A stretch of 64,000 nt of DNA from Streptomyces hygroscopicus subsp. hygroscopicus (GTDB taxonomy: Bacteria > Actinomycetota > Actinomycetes > Streptomycetales > Streptomycetaceae): assembly GCF_030269125.1 (NCBI RefSeq), contig NZ_BSSM01000004.1, positions 310,001 to 374,000 of the forward strand, given 5' to 3'. The notes beneath the pieces are model-generated. The model saw nothing but the letters and a program-made list of their open reading frames with translations. It had not been told where the DNA came from and made no database searches. The position numbers were made by a program, and so were the translations under genes. Below, one piece after another: positions 1-9,340 of this stretch. Positions within the stretch are counted from its first letter, which is position 1; each line of letters begins with the position of its first letter.

Positions 1-186
1 GTACGCCCCCATTCGGTCGATCACTTCCGGCGGGACACCTCGCTCAAGCCACCACTGCCTGTACCCGTCCACGGGCCGGACATCGACCTTGACGCCGTGC
101 GCGCGGACGAACGATCGGGCTCGTCTGGTCAATCCGTCAGGCACATCGTCGAAGAGGTTGAGATCCACCAGGGCGACGGTACCCAT
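1..186 (-). CDS. Partial hypothetical protein, cut by window edge
   Basis: Reading the minus strand from an ATG at 186 gives about 62 codons with no stop up to the window edge. The start reads MGTVALVDLNLFDDVP, and codons are strongly GC at the third position, as in real genes here. No family is recognised. There is no convincing Shine-Dalgarno before this ATG, so the true start could lie further upstream in the same frame. The remainder of the gene lies outside the window. Confidence 0.4.
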   Translation of the reverse strand, partial: MGTVALVDLNLFDDVPDGLTRRARSFVRAHGVKVDVRPVDGYRQWWLERGVPPEVIDRMGAY

Positions 187-439
187 GAGCCCGAAGGGCG
201 GCGGACCCGGCCCCTCTGCGCGTCCCGCGCCACCGCGACGATATCGAGCCGAGGCGTTGCCGTGCCGGAAACAGATTCACGTCGCAGTCCGTCCCGGGCG
301 GGAGCAGGGTCAATGCGGCGTTCGGGCCGGAACGGAGCGTCGCCAAGAGGGCGAACGTCGCCGTCTGAGCGCCGACCGCCGGGCTCCACGGGGCTGGTCA
401 CCGGCTGAGTCCACCCGCCGCCCTGCGGGTGACGGTCCG

Positions 440-1150
440 TCAGCCGCCGCCCGCCGCCGGGCGGAGCGCCGCGACCGCGTCGAGCATCAACTCCAGGGCG
501 TAGGGGTATCCGCTGGTGCGCATGTCGGCGGCGAGCAGCGGCAAGGTCGCCGCGATGTTCGGGTGTGTGTCGGACGGCAGCCGGCCGTAGACCTCCTGCC
601 ATACCTCCTCGTCCGCGCGCCGGGCCGCCTTCGGCAGCGCGAGCGCGGCGGCGTCCTGAGCGGCGAAGGCGAGCGCCTGGTCGACGAACGCGTGGTAGAT
701 CCGCACCGCGAGGGGGTCCGGAAAGCCGCCGGAGCGCAGGATGCCGAGGATCGTCTCGACCGCCCGGGTCTCGTTCGGCCGCCCGGTGGTGCGATGCGCC
801 GCCAGCAGCGCGGCCTGCGGGTTCGACTGGTACGAGGCGTGGATCCGCAGCCCGATCGCCCGTAGGTCGGCGCGCCAGTCGCCGGTGCTCGTCCAGCCGT
901 CCTGCGCGCGGCCGATCAGCTCGTCCGCGAGGGCGAGCAACAGGGCGTCGGTGTTGCGGAAGTAGCGGTAGAGCGCGCTGGGATCGGCGCCCAGCGCGGC
1001 GCCCAGCCGCCGTACCGACAGCGCCTCCGCTCCGTGCTGCGCGACGAGGCGCAACGCGGTCTCGACGATCAGCGCCTCCGACAGGACGGCGCCCTGCTTG
1101 GTGGGGCGGCGGCGCTGACGCCTGCCTTCGGGAACCACGCGCTCGGTCAT
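440..1150 (-). CDS. TetR/AcrR family transcriptional regulator
   Basis: Probable one-component repressor. The N-terminal helix-turn-helix is clear around residues 25-70 (ALIVETALRLVAQHG, then SVRRLGAALGADPSALYRYF). The remainder is an all-alpha ligand domain of TetR_C type, ending in an alanine/proline-rich tail. The length, about 236 residues, is normal. The gene is divergent from the amidohydrolase at 1248, and an inverted repeat lies between them, so it probably controls itself and that gene. An ATG at 1162 is also in frame; 1150 is preferred because it has a weak GGGG upstream and 1162 has nothing. The ligand is unknown. Confidence 0.88.
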   Translation of the reverse strand: MTERVVPEGRRQRRRPTKQGAVLSEALIVETALRLVAQHGAEALSVRRLGAALGADPSALYRYFRNTDALLLALADELIGRAQDGWTSTGDWRADLRAIGLRIHASYQSNPQAALLAAHRTTGRPNETRAVETILGILRSGGFPDPLAVRIYHAFVDQALAFAAQDAAALALPKAARRADEEVWQEVYGRLPSDTHPNIAATLPLLAADMRTSGYPYALELMLDAVAALRPAAGGG

Positions 1151-1163
1151 GCCCCGGGACATT

Positions 1164-1182
1164 ACGTCAACACCATTGACGT
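1164..1182. promoter_or_regulatory. Probable TetR operator, ACGTCAA-N5-TTGACGT
   Basis: A perfect 7-bp inverted repeat (ACGTCAA, spacer cacca, TTGACGT) lies in the 97-bp gap between the divergent tetR and amidohydrolase genes. Flanking bases (TTA on the left, GTAA on the right) extend the symmetry imperfectly. The size and place suit a TetR operator. That this TetR binds it is inferred. Confidence 0.5.
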
Positions 1183-1247
1183 GTAAACGGCCGTCCCACT
1201 TCCATGACGCCTACCAAGCCCGCCGTCTCAAACACTGGGAGCCGACC

Positions 1248-2882
1248 ATGGCAACCGCCGATCTGGTCTTCACACGAGGTCCCGTCTTCACGGTCGATCC
1301 GGCCCGTACCCGGGCGAGCTCGCTCGCCGTGGTCGGCGACCGGATCGCGGCCGTCGGCCACGACGAGGTGCTGGCGCTCGTGGGGCCCGGCACCGAGGTC
1401 GTCGACCTGACGGGGAAGCTGCTGCTCCCAGGGTTCCAGGACGCCCACGTCCACGCCGTCGCCGGCGGCCGGGAGCTGGCCGAGTGCGACCTGTCCGGCA
1501 CGGTCGGCGTCACGGAGTACCTGGACCTGATCCGCGGATACGCGGACGCCCATCCCGACCGTGCCTGGATCACCGGCGGCGGCTGGTCGATGGAGAGCTT
1601 CGACGGCGGCCTGCCCACCCGGCAGTTGCTCGACTCCGTCGTGCCGGACCGCCCGGTGCTGCTCTCGAACCGGGACCACCACGGCGCGTGGGCCAACACC
1701 CGGGCACTCGAACTGGCCGGGATCCGCGCCGACACCCCCGATCCGGTCGACGGCCGGATCGAGCGGGAGGCGGACGGCTCCCCCGGGGGCGTGCTCCAGG
1801 AGGGCGCGATCGGGCTGGTCGCCCGGCTGGTGCCGGCCACCACGCCGCAGGACCGGCTGGCCGGTCTGCTGCGGGCCCAGAAGCTGCTCCACTCGCTCGG
1901 CGTCACGGCCTGGCACGACGCGCTGCTCGGCTCCTTCGGCGGCATGTCCGACCCGTCGGACGCCTACCTGACCGCCGCCCGCGACGGCTCGCTCACCGCC
2001 CGGGTCACCGGTGCGCTGTGGTGGGACCGGGAGCGCGGTGCCGAGCAGATCGACGAACTGGTCGCCAAGCGCGCCGAGTTGCGGCACGGCTGGTTCCGGG
2101 CCGACTCGGTGAAGATCATGCAGGACGGCATCGCGGAGAACTTCACCGCCGCGTTGTCCTCCCCGTATCTGGACGGCTGCGGCTGCGCCACCACCAACAC
2201 CGGCATCAGCTTCGTGGACCCCACGGCGCTGCGCGGGTACGTGACGGAACTCGACGCCCTCGACTTCCAGGTGCACTTCCACGCGCTGGGCGACCGCGCC
2301 GTGCGCGAGGCCCTGGACGCCGTCGAGGCCGCGGTGAGGGCGAACGGCCGCCGCGGCAACCGCCACCACCTGGCACATCTCCAGGTCGTCCACCCGGACG
2401 ACATCGCGCGGTTCGCCCGGCTCGGGGCGATCGCCAACATCCAGCCGCTGTGGGCCGCCCACGAACGGCAGATGGACGAGCTCACCATCCCCTTCCTCGG
2501 GCCCGAACGGTCCGCCTGGCAGTACCCCTTCGGCGGCCTGTTGCGCGCCGGAGCGACCCTGGCGGCGGGCAGCGACTGGCCGGTCAGCAGCCCCGCGCCG
2601 CTGGAGGGCATCCACGTCGCGGTCAACCGCCGCGCCCCGGAGACCGGGGACGAGCGGGTCTTCCTCCCCGGACATCGCCTCGACCTGCCCAGCGCGCTGG
2701 CCGCGTACACGGCCGGCTCCGCTCATGTGAACCGCCTCGACGACACCGGCAGCCTGGTCCCCGGTCATCTCGCCGACCTCGTCGTCCTCGACCGTGACAT
2801 CCTCACCGCGCCGCCGGAGGAGATCGCCGGGGCCAGGGTCGAGCGGACCTACGTCGGCGGCCGGCTCGTCCACGCGGTCTGA
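1248..2882 (+). CDS. YtcJ-type metal-dependent amidohydrolase
   Basis: A 544-residue member of the amidohydrolase 3 (YtcJ-like) family, expected to be cytoplasmic and to hydrolyse an N-acyl or amide bond at a metal centre. Seen: DAHVHA (HxH metal ligands) near residue 65, SNRDHHGAWANT, KIMQDG, HFHALGDRAV, HHLAHLQVVHPDDI and AAGSDWPVSSPAPLEG, in the family order. The ATG at 1248 has GGGAG just upstream and begins MATADLVFTRGPVFTVD, as homologues do. The gene follows a TetR operator. Its 3' end overlaps the convergent lacI gene by 34 bp. The substrate cannot be told from sequence. Confidence 0.93.
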   Translation: MATADLVFTRGPVFTVDPARTRASSLAVVGDRIAAVGHDEVLALVGPGTEVVDLTGKLLLPGFQDAHVHAVAGGRELAECDLSGTVGVTEYLDLIRGYADAHPDRAWITGGGWSMESFDGGLPTRQLLDSVVPDRPVLLSNRDHHGAWANTRALELAGIRADTPDPVDGRIEREADGSPGGVLQEGAIGLVARLVPATTPQDRLAGLLRAQKLLHSLGVTAWHDALLGSFGGMSDPSDAYLTAARDGSLTARVTGALWWDRERGAEQIDELVAKRAELRHGWFRADSVKIMQDGIAENFTAALSSPYLDGCGCATTNTGISFVDPTALRGYVTELDALDFQVHFHALGDRAVREALDAVEAAVRANGRRGNRHHLAHLQVVHPDDIARFARLGAIANIQPLWAAHERQMDELTIPFLGPERSAWQYPFGGLLRAGATLAAGSDWPVSSPAPLEGIHVAVNRRAPETGDERVFLPGHRLDLPSALAAYTAGSAHVNRLDDTGSLVPGHLADLVVLDRDILTAPPEEIAGARVERTYVGGRLVHAV

Positions 2883-3940
2883 CCGTGCCGGACCGAGGAG
2901 GCCCGAACATCGAGGGTGGTCGGCACGAGCGTCCCGGACGGCTCCTGGCGGCCGTGCTCCAGTACGGCGACGAGGAGTTCGAGCCCGGCCTGCGCGACCT
3001 CGCGGGGCCGCAGGCTCACCGTCGTCACCGGCGGCACGGTGTGCGGGGCGGTCGTGTCCTCGCTCACGCAGACGAGCAGCAGGTCGTCGGGGACCCGGTA
3101 GCCGAGCCGGCGAGCCGCGTCCAGGACGAGCGGCGGGCTGGCCTCGGCCACGACGAACAGCGCGTCCGGCCGCTCCTCCCCGCCGGCCGGTCCCCCCGCC
3201 AGGGCGGTCTCGACCGCGCGGACGACCGGACCGTTGCCGGGCGCCTGCGCGCGCACGACCCGTTCGGGCACGCCGTGCTCGGCGCACCACTCGTGGTACG
3301 CGGCGAACACGGCGGTGTGGAACCGGGTGGTGCTGTCGGGCGCGACGAGCGCGGGTCGCCGCGCCCCCTGCTCACGCAGGTGCTCCATGCTCGCGCGGAC
3401 GGCCTCACCGGCGTCCACGTCGACCCAGTGCGCGCCGGGCCGCCCCTCCACGGAGCGGTCGCTGAACACCGGGATCCGGGCGGCCAGCAGGTCGTCGACG
3501 ATCCGGTCCTCGGCGACGGGGTCGGCGACGACCACCGCGTCGAGCGGCAGTTCGGCCCACTCGCCCTGAAGCGAGCCGACAGGCAGCAGCACCACGGCGT
3601 AGCCGCGCTCCAGCGCGGTCGCGGCGGTGGCGCCGGTCAGCCGGGCGAAGTAGGGCGACTCCAGGAACGTCCACGGCGCGTCGGCGAGTTCCCCCACGAC
3701 GTAGCCGATCAACCTGGCCCGGCCCGAACGCAGTTGGCGCGCGGTGGGATGGGGTCGGTAACCCATTCTGCGCGCGGTCTCGCGGGCTTTCTCCCGCACT
3801 TCCGCGGAGAGCCGTCCCGTGCCGTTGAGTGCCGCCGAGACGGTCGTCTTGGACAGGCCCGCCTCGCGGGCCACGTCCACGAGCCGTACCCGCGGGGCGG
3901 GCCGCGAGGGCTGCCCGCCGTGCCGTGAAACATCGGTCAT
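2849..3940 (-). CDS. LacI family transcriptional repressor
   Basis: A 363-residue LacI-type regulator. The N-terminal helix-turn-helix (VRLVDVAREAGLSKTTVSAA, about residues 18-38) is followed by the hinge region (RPHPTARQLRSGRARLIGYV) and a periplasmic-binding-protein-like effector domain to the C-terminus. It is divergent from the ABC importer genes at 4071-9340. The 130-bp gap holds a perfect palindrome of LacI-operator type, so it very likely represses that operon and itself. The ligand would be the importer's substrate or a derivative. The gene end overlaps the amidohydrolase gene on the other strand. Confidence 0.95.
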   Translation of the reverse strand: MTDVSRHGGQPSRPAPRVRLVDVAREAGLSKTTVSAALNGTGRLSAEVREKARETARRMGYRPHPTARQLRSGRARLIGYVVGELADAPWTFLESPYFARLTGATAATALERGYAVVLLPVGSLQGEWAELPLDAVVVADPVAEDRIVDDLLAARIPVFSDRSVEGRPGAHWVDVDAGEAVRASMEHLREQGARRPALVAPDSTTRFHTAVFAAYHEWCAEHGVPERVVRAQAPGNGPVVRAVETALAGGPAGGEERPDALFVVAEASPPLVLDAARRLGYRVPDDLLLVCVSEDTTAPHTVPPVTTVSLRPREVAQAGLELLVAVLEHGRQEPSGTLVPTTLDVRASSVRHGQTAWTSRPPT

Positions 3941-3969
3941 GGGGTGATGCTGCCACCCCGGTGACCTCT

Positions 3970-4012
3970 GGAAAACCGTTCCCGCAGAGCCTTGTGCGGG
4001 AACGTTCCCGCA
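3970..4012. promoter_or_regulatory. LacI-type operator pair
   Basis: TGCGGGAACGTTCCCGCA at 3995-4012 is a perfect 18-bp palindrome with the central CG usual for LacI-family operators. A second copy at 3970-3985 keeps only the right half (CGTTCCCGC). The centres are about 26 bp apart. Both lie between divergent lacI and the importer operon, suiting control of both promoters. Confidence 0.75.
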
Positions 4013-4070
4013 TCAATACTCGCTCCATCCCCCAGCGCCCTTCACTACACCCGTAAAGGGGTGGGTCTGC

Positions 4071-5699
4071 ATGCGCATGCCCAGAACCATCGCGCTCGCC
4101 GCCTGTACGGCCGCGCTCGCGGCCACCGCCACTGCCTGTTCCGGCGCCACACGGAACACCGACGGCTCCGGATACGAGGTCGGGCCGACCTCGCCGGCCG
4201 CGAGCGGCCCGCTGCCCTCGATCACCTGGTCCCTGTACGCGGAGCCGTACACGCTCGACTACGCCCTCGCGTACGACTACCCGCCCAACACCGTGCTCGC
4301 CAATGTCTGCGAGCAACTCATGCGCGTCACCCCGGACATGAGGATCGAGCCCGGCCTCGCGGAGAAGTTCGACCGGCCCGACCCGCACACCCTCGTCTAC
4401 ACGCTGCGCCCCGGGGTGAAGTTCCACGACGGGACGACCATGACCGCGGACGACGTGGTCGCCTCCCTGAAGCGGCACACCGACCCGGCCACCGGATCCC
4501 CCTGGGCCTCGGTGTTCAAGAACGTCTCCGCCATCGAGAAGACCGGCCCGCTCCAGGTGACGATCCGGCTGTCCAGACCCGACGTGCTGCTGCCCGAGTT
4601 GATGGCCGCCTCGCCAGGCACCGTGGAGAGCGCCGCGACACTCGCCAAGGCCGGCAAGACCTACGGAACCCCGAAGGGCGAGGTGAACTGCACCGGCCCG
4701 TACGCGCTGGACCGCTGGGCGCAGGGCGACAGCATCACGTTGAAGAAGTACGACGGGTACTGGGACCCCAGGCTCGTCCCGAAGACCAGCAGGGTCACGT
4801 TCACCTTCATCGAGGACCCGGCCGCCCGGGTCAACGCCTTCCGGTCCGGGACGGCCGACGGCGGGTACATGGTGCCGTCCTCCTCGATCGCGCAGCTGCG
4901 CTCCAGCGCCGCGGGCAGGCTGCTCTTCGGCCCCAACACCGCCACCGCGGACCTCGCGGTGCTGAACTTCAAGGGCGCCCTCAAGGACGTCCGGGTCCGC
5001 CGGGCACTGTCATTGGCGCTCGACCGGAGGAACATCATCAAGGCCGCGGCCGGCGGCGTCGGCGCTCCCGCCAAAGCCCCCGCGGCCCGCGGGGCATGGG
5101 AGCTGGACCCGAGGAGGAGCGCCGCGGTCTTCGACTCGCTGCCCGAGCCGAAGTACGACGTGAAAGCCGCCCGCGCGCTCGTCGAGGAGGCCGGCGCGAA
5201 GGGGCGCAGGATCGTCATGGCCACCAGCTCGCTCGCCCCCGAGATCAGCGTCGTCGCCCTCGCGGTGCAGGCCGCCGCGAAGGAGATCGGTCTGAAGGTC
5301 GAGCTGGAGCCGGTCGCGCCCGAGGCGTACAGCAGCATCTTCGTCGACCCGAAGGCCCGAGCCGGCCTCGACCTGGTCCTCACCAACGGCTATGACAACA
5401 CCCCCGACCCGCTGGAGTTCTACCAGTACCTGCGCACCGGCGACTTCGGGAACTACGGCAACTGGTCGAACGCCGAGTTCGACGCCGCCTTCGACCGCGC
5501 GAACGCCGAGCCGGACGCCGCGGCGCGCACCGACCTCACCGCACGCCTGCAGAAGATCGCGCTGCGCGAGCTGCCGATCATCCCCCTGTACGAGGCGCCC
5601 TACTCGGTCTTCCTCAGCAGGCGGATCACCGGCGCGCCCACCGGAATCGCCCAGCTGTACTACCCGTGGGCGGCGACGATCGGGGCCGCGAAGCGATGA
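4071..5699 (+). CDS. ABC importer solute-binding lipoprotein (SBP_bac_5)
   Basis: A 542-residue extracellular solute-binding protein of the peptide/nickel/opine (DppA/OppA) family. It has a lipoprotein signal with lipobox TATAC and lipidated Cys about residue 23. SBP_bac_5 hallmarks follow: WSLYAEPYTLDYALAYDY, LRPGVKFHDGTTMTADDV, NCTGPYALDRW and VRRALSLALDR. It starts a five-gene importer operon; its stop overlaps the next start (ATGA). The upstream palindrome implies LacI control. The ligand is unknown; oligopeptides, opines and some sugars are all used by this family. Confidence 0.95.
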   Translation: MRMPRTIALAACTAALAATATACSGATRNTDGSGYEVGPTSPAASGPLPSITWSLYAEPYTLDYALAYDYPPNTVLANVCEQLMRVTPDMRIEPGLAEKFDRPDPHTLVYTLRPGVKFHDGTTMTADDVVASLKRHTDPATGSPWASVFKNVSAIEKTGPLQVTIRLSRPDVLLPELMAASPGTVESAATLAKAGKTYGTPKGEVNCTGPYALDRWAQGDSITLKKYDGYWDPRLVPKTSRVTFTFIEDPAARVNAFRSGTADGGYMVPSSSIAQLRSSAAGRLLFGPNTATADLAVLNFKGALKDVRVRRALSLALDRRNIIKAAAGGVGAPAKAPAARGAWELDPRRSAAVFDSLPEPKYDVKAARALVEEAGAKGRRIVMATSSLAPEISVVALAVQAAAKEIGLKVELEPVAPEAYSSIFVDPKARAGLDLVLTNGYDNTPDPLEFYQYLRTGDFGNYGNWSNAEFDAAFDRANAEPDAAARTDLTARLQKIALRELPIIPLYEAPYSVFLSRRITGAPTGIAQLYYPWAATIGAAKR

Positions 5700-6649
5700 C
5701 CCGCTACCTCGTCGGACGCCTCCTCGGCCTGGTGACGGTGCTCCTCGTGACCTCCGTCGTGGTCTTCGGCGCCCTCTACCTCGCCCCCGGCGACCCGGTG
5801 TCGTTCCTGCTCCACGGCCGCCCCGCCACCCCGGAGGCCGTGGCCTCCCTGCGCGCCCGGTACCACCTCGACGACCCGCTGCCCGTGCAGTACCTCAAGT
5901 GGCTCGGCGGCGTTCTGCACGGCGACTTCGGCCGCTCCGCCCAGTTCCACCAGGACGTCGCCGGCCTCATCGGCTCCCGGCTGCCGGGCACCGCCCTGCT
6001 CGTCGGGTACGCGGCCGTGCTCGTCGCCGTGCTCGGCTTGGCGGGCGGGGTCCTGGCCGCGCTGCGGCCCGGCCCGCTGGACCGGGCGGTGCTCATCGGC
6101 ACCGGCGTGGCCACGGCGACCCCGTCGTTCGTCACCGCCATCGCGCTGGTGTCGCTCTTCTCCGTACGGCTGGGCTGGTTCCCGGGACCGGGTGGTACCT
6201 CGTCCGGCCTCGGGGACCGTCTCCACCACCTGACGCTGCCCGCCTTCGCGCTGGCACTGACCTTCGCGGGCCTGCTCGCCCGGGTGACCCGGTCGGCGAT
6301 GCTCGACGAACTGGGCCGCGAGCACGTGGAGGTGGCGCGCGCCCGCGGTGTCGCGGAGCGGTCCGTGGTGCGTCGGCACGTGCTGCGCAACGCGCTCGGC
6401 CCGGTCGTCACCGTCGGCGGCACGATGCTCGCCGGGCTCCTGATCAGTACCTCGATCGTGGAGACCGCCTTCGACGTACCCGGTCTCGGCTCCCTGCTCG
6501 TGCAGTCGGTGACCGCGAAGGACTTCGCGGTCGTCCAGGCGATCACCCTGCTCAGCGTGGCGGCCTTCGTCCTCGTCAACTTCGCCGTCGACCTGCTCGC
6601 CCCGCTCGTCGACCCGCGGCTCTCGCTCCACGGGGAGGGCTCCTCATGA
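5696..6649 (+). CDS. ABC importer permease, DppB type
   Basis: A 317-residue inner-membrane permease of the peptide/nickel family. About six membrane segments are visible, beginning LLGLVTVLLVTSVVVFGALYL. It carries the family's N-terminal pattern LAPGDPV and the cytoplasmic EAA-type loop near RARGVAERSVVRRHVLRNAL. It would pair with the next gene product to form the channel. The ATG at 5696 overlaps the binding-protein stop by 4 bp, and the 3' end overlaps the next gene in the same way, indicating translational coupling. Confidence 0.95.
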   Translation: MTRYLVGRLLGLVTVLLVTSVVVFGALYLAPGDPVSFLLHGRPATPEAVASLRARYHLDDPLPVQYLKWLGGVLHGDFGRSAQFHQDVAGLIGSRLPGTALLVGYAAVLVAVLGLAGGVLAALRPGPLDRAVLIGTGVATATPSFVTAIALVSLFSVRLGWFPGPGGTSSGLGDRLHHLTLPAFALALTFAGLLARVTRSAMLDELGREHVEVARARGVAERSVVRRHVLRNALGPVVTVGGTMLAGLLISTSIVETAFDVPGLGSLLVQSVTAKDFAVVQAITLLSVAAFVLVNFAVDLLAPLVDPRLSLHGEGSS

Positions 6650-7545
6650 CCGGCACCACACCCTCCGCAGCCCCGGCGGCCGGCGGCGCGGCCGACGCGC
6701 TGCGCCGCCGACCGGGCCTGGGCAGACTGCGCGAGCTCGGCCGGGGCCCGCTGTTCACCGCCTCGGTCGCGGTGCTCGCCGTCCTCGTCCTGGTCGCCCT
6801 GCTCGCCCCCCTCCTCGCCCCGTACGACCCCGATGCCGTGGACCTCTCGGCGAGCCTGACCGGAACCAGCGGCGGGCACCTGCTCGGCACCGACCAGTCC
6901 GGGCGGGACATCCTGTCCCGGCTGATCCACGGGGCCCGCACCGGACTGCTCGGGCCGCTGCTGGTCGTCGGGGTGTCCACGCTCCTCGGCACGCTGCTCG
7001 GACTGGTCGGGGCCTGGCGCGGCGGCTGGGCGGATGCGCTGCTGTCCCGCGCCATGGACATGGCGTTCGCGATCCCCGGTCTGCTTCTCGCGATCCTGCT
7101 GGTGGCGGTCGTCGGCTCCGGCATGACCGCGCCGGTGATCGCCATGGCCGTGGCCTACACCCCGTACGCGGGGCGCCTGGTGCGCGGAATCGCCCGGCAG
7201 GAGAAGGCACGCCCGTACATCGAGGCGTACCGGGTGCAGGGCTGGTCCGGCTGGACGGTCTGCGTACGCCGTCTGCTGCCCAACATCGCCCCGACGATCT
7301 TCGCGCAGTCCGCGATGAACTTCGGCTACGCGCTGATGGACCTGGCGGCGCTCTCCTTCCTGGGCTTCGGCGTGCAGCCGCCGACCGCCGACTGGGGCGC
7401 CATGATCAACGAAGGCCAGTCGGCCATCCAGCAGGGGGCGATGCTGCCCGCCCTCGCGCCGTCCACGTGCATCGTGCTCGCCGTGGTGGCGTTCGGCATC
7501 GTCGGCGAGGGACTCGCCGACCGGATCTCCCGGCGGGAACGGTGA
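6646..7545 (+). CDS. ABC importer permease, DppC type
   Basis: A 299-residue second permease. The N-terminal cytosolic stretch of about 40 residues precedes a membrane helix (FTASVAVLAVLVLVALLAPLL), then the DppC signature HLLGTDQSGRDILSRLIHGARTG. The EAA loop is seen near YRVQGWSGWTVCVRRLLPN. About six membrane helices are predicted by eye. The ATG overlaps the upstream stop by 4 bp. Confidence 0.95.
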   Translation: MTGTTPSAAPAAGGAADALRRRPGLGRLRELGRGPLFTASVAVLAVLVLVALLAPLLAPYDPDAVDLSASLTGTSGGHLLGTDQSGRDILSRLIHGARTGLLGPLLVVGVSTLLGTLLGLVGAWRGGWADALLSRAMDMAFAIPGLLLAILLVAVVGSGMTAPVIAMAVAYTPYAGRLVRGIARQEKARPYIEAYRVQGWSGWTVCVRRLLPNIAPTIFAQSAMNFGYALMDLAALSFLGFGVQPPTADWGAMINEGQSAIQQGAMLPALAPSTCIVLAVVAFGIVGEGLADRISRRER

Positions 7546-8537
7546 ACGGCATGACGCGGCGTACGGAACCGGAACCCGTCCTGCGGATCGACGAGCTGGG
7601 GGTCCGTCTCGCGGCCGACCACGCGGCCCGGCCCCTCCTCGACGGCGTCAGCCTGCACGTACGGCCCGGGGAGACCGTCGGCCTGGTCGGTGAGTCCGGC
7701 TCCGGCAAGTCGGTGGCCTGCCGCAGCGTTCTCGGGCTGCTGCCCGGCGGCGCGCGCGTCAGCGGGCAGGTCAGGGTCGGCGGACACGACGTGCTGGGCA
7801 TGGACCGCACCCAGCTGATCGCGCTGCGGACCCGGCAGGTCGCGATGGTCTTCCAGGACCCGCGGGCCTCCGTGAACCCGCTGCGCCGGATCGGCGACTT
7901 CCTCACCGAGGGGCTGCGCGCGGCCGGGACCCCGGCCCCCGCGGCGACCGCCCGAGCCGAGGAACTCCTCACCGCGGTCGGCATCCGCGACCCGCGCGGC
8001 GCGCTGCGCCGGCATCCGCACGAGTTCTCCGGCGGCATGCTCCAACGGGTCGTGATCGCCGCGGCGCTCGCCGCCGAACCGGCGCTGCTCGTCGCGGACG
8101 AACCGACCACCGCCCTCGACGTCACCACCCAGGCGGAGATCATCGCGATCCTGACCCGGCTGCGGGTGGAGCGTGGCACCGGCCTGCTCTTCGTCACCCA
8201 CGACCTGGAGCTGGCCTCGGCCGTCTGCGACCGGGTGTACGTGATGTACGCGGGCCGGATCGTCGAGGCGCGGGGCACGGACGAGCTGTTCGACCGGCCG
8301 CGCCATCCGTACACGGCGGGCCTGCTCGCCTGCACCCCCCGCATCGAGGCGGGCGCACCGGCACCCCGCCCGATCCCGGGCCGCCCGGTCTCGCTGGCCG
8401 AGGCGCCGCCCGGGTGCGCCTTCGCCGCGCGCTGCGCCCACGCGCTGCCGCGCTGCCGCGAGGAGACGCCTGCCCTCGCTCCGTACGGCGACGGCCTCGC
8501 CGCCTGCCACCGTGCCGACGAAGGGATCACGTGGTGA
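7542..8537 (+). CDS. ABC importer ATPase, DppD type
   Basis: An ATP-binding subunit of about 331 residues. It has Walker A GESGSGKS, Q-loop VFQDP, signature FSGGMLQR, Walker B LLVADEPTTALD and switch His in FVTHD. The C-terminal oligopeptide-transporter extension carries the cysteine pattern CAFAARCAHALPRC, which in some family members ligates an Fe-S cluster. The GTG at 7542 gives a 4-bp overlap with the upstream stop; an ATG at 7551 is the alternative. It would act as a heterodimer with the product of 8534-9340. Confidence 0.94.
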   Translation: MNGMTRRTEPEPVLRIDELGVRLAADHAARPLLDGVSLHVRPGETVGLVGESGSGKSVACRSVLGLLPGGARVSGQVRVGGHDVLGMDRTQLIALRTRQVAMVFQDPRASVNPLRRIGDFLTEGLRAAGTPAPAATARAEELLTAVGIRDPRGALRRHPHEFSGGMLQRVVIAAALAAEPALLVADEPTTALDVTTQAEIIAILTRLRVERGTGLLFVTHDLELASAVCDRVYVMYAGRIVEARGTDELFDRPRHPYTAGLLACTPRIEAGAPAPRPIPGRPVSLAEAPPGCAFAARCAHALPRCREETPALAPYGDGLAACHRADEGITW

Positions 8538-9340
8538 CCGCGCCATCGAAGGGACTGGTCGTCGAGGGGCTGCGCAAGCGGTACGGGGACCACACGGCCG
8601 TCGAGGACGTGTCGTTCACGCTGGCCCCCGCCGCCTCACTCGCGATCGTCGGCGAGTCCGGCAGCGGCAAGACCACGACGGTGCGCATGCTCGTCGGACT
8701 GGAGCGGCCGGACGGCGGCACGGTCCGCCTGGACGGCCGGGACCGGTCGGCACGGCCCCGGAACCGGGCCGAACGGCTGGCCCGTGCCCGGGAGATCCAG
8801 ATGGTCTTCCAGGATCCGTACCTCTCGCTCGACCCGCGGGTGACGGTGTCCGGCTGCCTGGACGAGGTGCTCCGGCTGCACACGGCGCTCGACGCCACCG
8901 CCCGCCGCGCCCGGGTCGCCGAACTGCTCGACCAGGTCGGCCTCGGCGCCCGCGAGGCCGCGGTCCTGCCACGTCGGCTCTCCGGCGGCCAGCGCCAACG
9001 CGTGGCCATCGCACGGGCGTTGGCGGTGGAGCCGAGGGTCCTCGTCCTGGACGAGGCGGTCGCGGCACTCGATGTGTCCATCCAGGCGCAGATCCTCGAC
9101 CTGCTCGCGACGATCCGCCGCGAGGCGGGTATCGGCTACCTGTTCGTCACCCATGACCTGGCCGTGGTCCGGCACATCGCCGACGCGGTGCTGGTGCTCA
9201 GGGCGGGGCGGGTCGTCGAGAGCGGCCCCGCCGCCCACGTCCTGCACGCCCCGGAGCACCCGTACACCCGGCTGCTCCTGGCTTCCGTGCCTCGCCGGGG
9301 CTGGGACCCGGGGCACGGGTCGCCGGCGCGGGCGACGTAG
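8534..9340 (+). CDS. ABC importer ATPase, DppF type
   Basis: The second ATP-binding subunit, about 268 residues. It has Walker A GESGSGKT, Q-loop VFQDPYLSLDPR, signature LSGGQRQR and switch His FVTHD. The Walker B region reads VLVLDEAVAALDV, so the usual PTSALD D-loop stretch is changed to AVAALD. It lacks the cysteine-rich C-terminal extension and ends with a short Gly/Ala/Arg tail. The GTG at 8534 overlaps the previous stop by 4 bp and has AAGGGA seven bases upstream; GTG 8531 is also possible. It closes the importer operon. Confidence 0.93.
   Translation: MTAPSKGLVVEGLRKRYGDHTAVEDVSFTLAPAASLAIVGESGSGKTTTVRMLVGLERPDGGTVRLDGRDRSARPRNRAERLARAREIQMVFQDPYLSLDPRVTVSGCLDEVLRLHTALDATARRARVAELLDQVGLGAREAAVLPRRLSGGQRQRVAIARALAVEPRVLVLDEAVAALDVSIQAQILDLLATIRREAGIGYLFVTHDLAVVRHIADAVLVLRAGRVVESGPAAHVLHAPEHPYTRLLLASVPRRGWDPGHGSPARAT

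Noticed and set aside
1167..3290. 707-codon minus-strand frame over the amidohydrolase
   Set aside because: Arg/Gly-rich shadow of a gene with all catalytic motifs on the plus strand.
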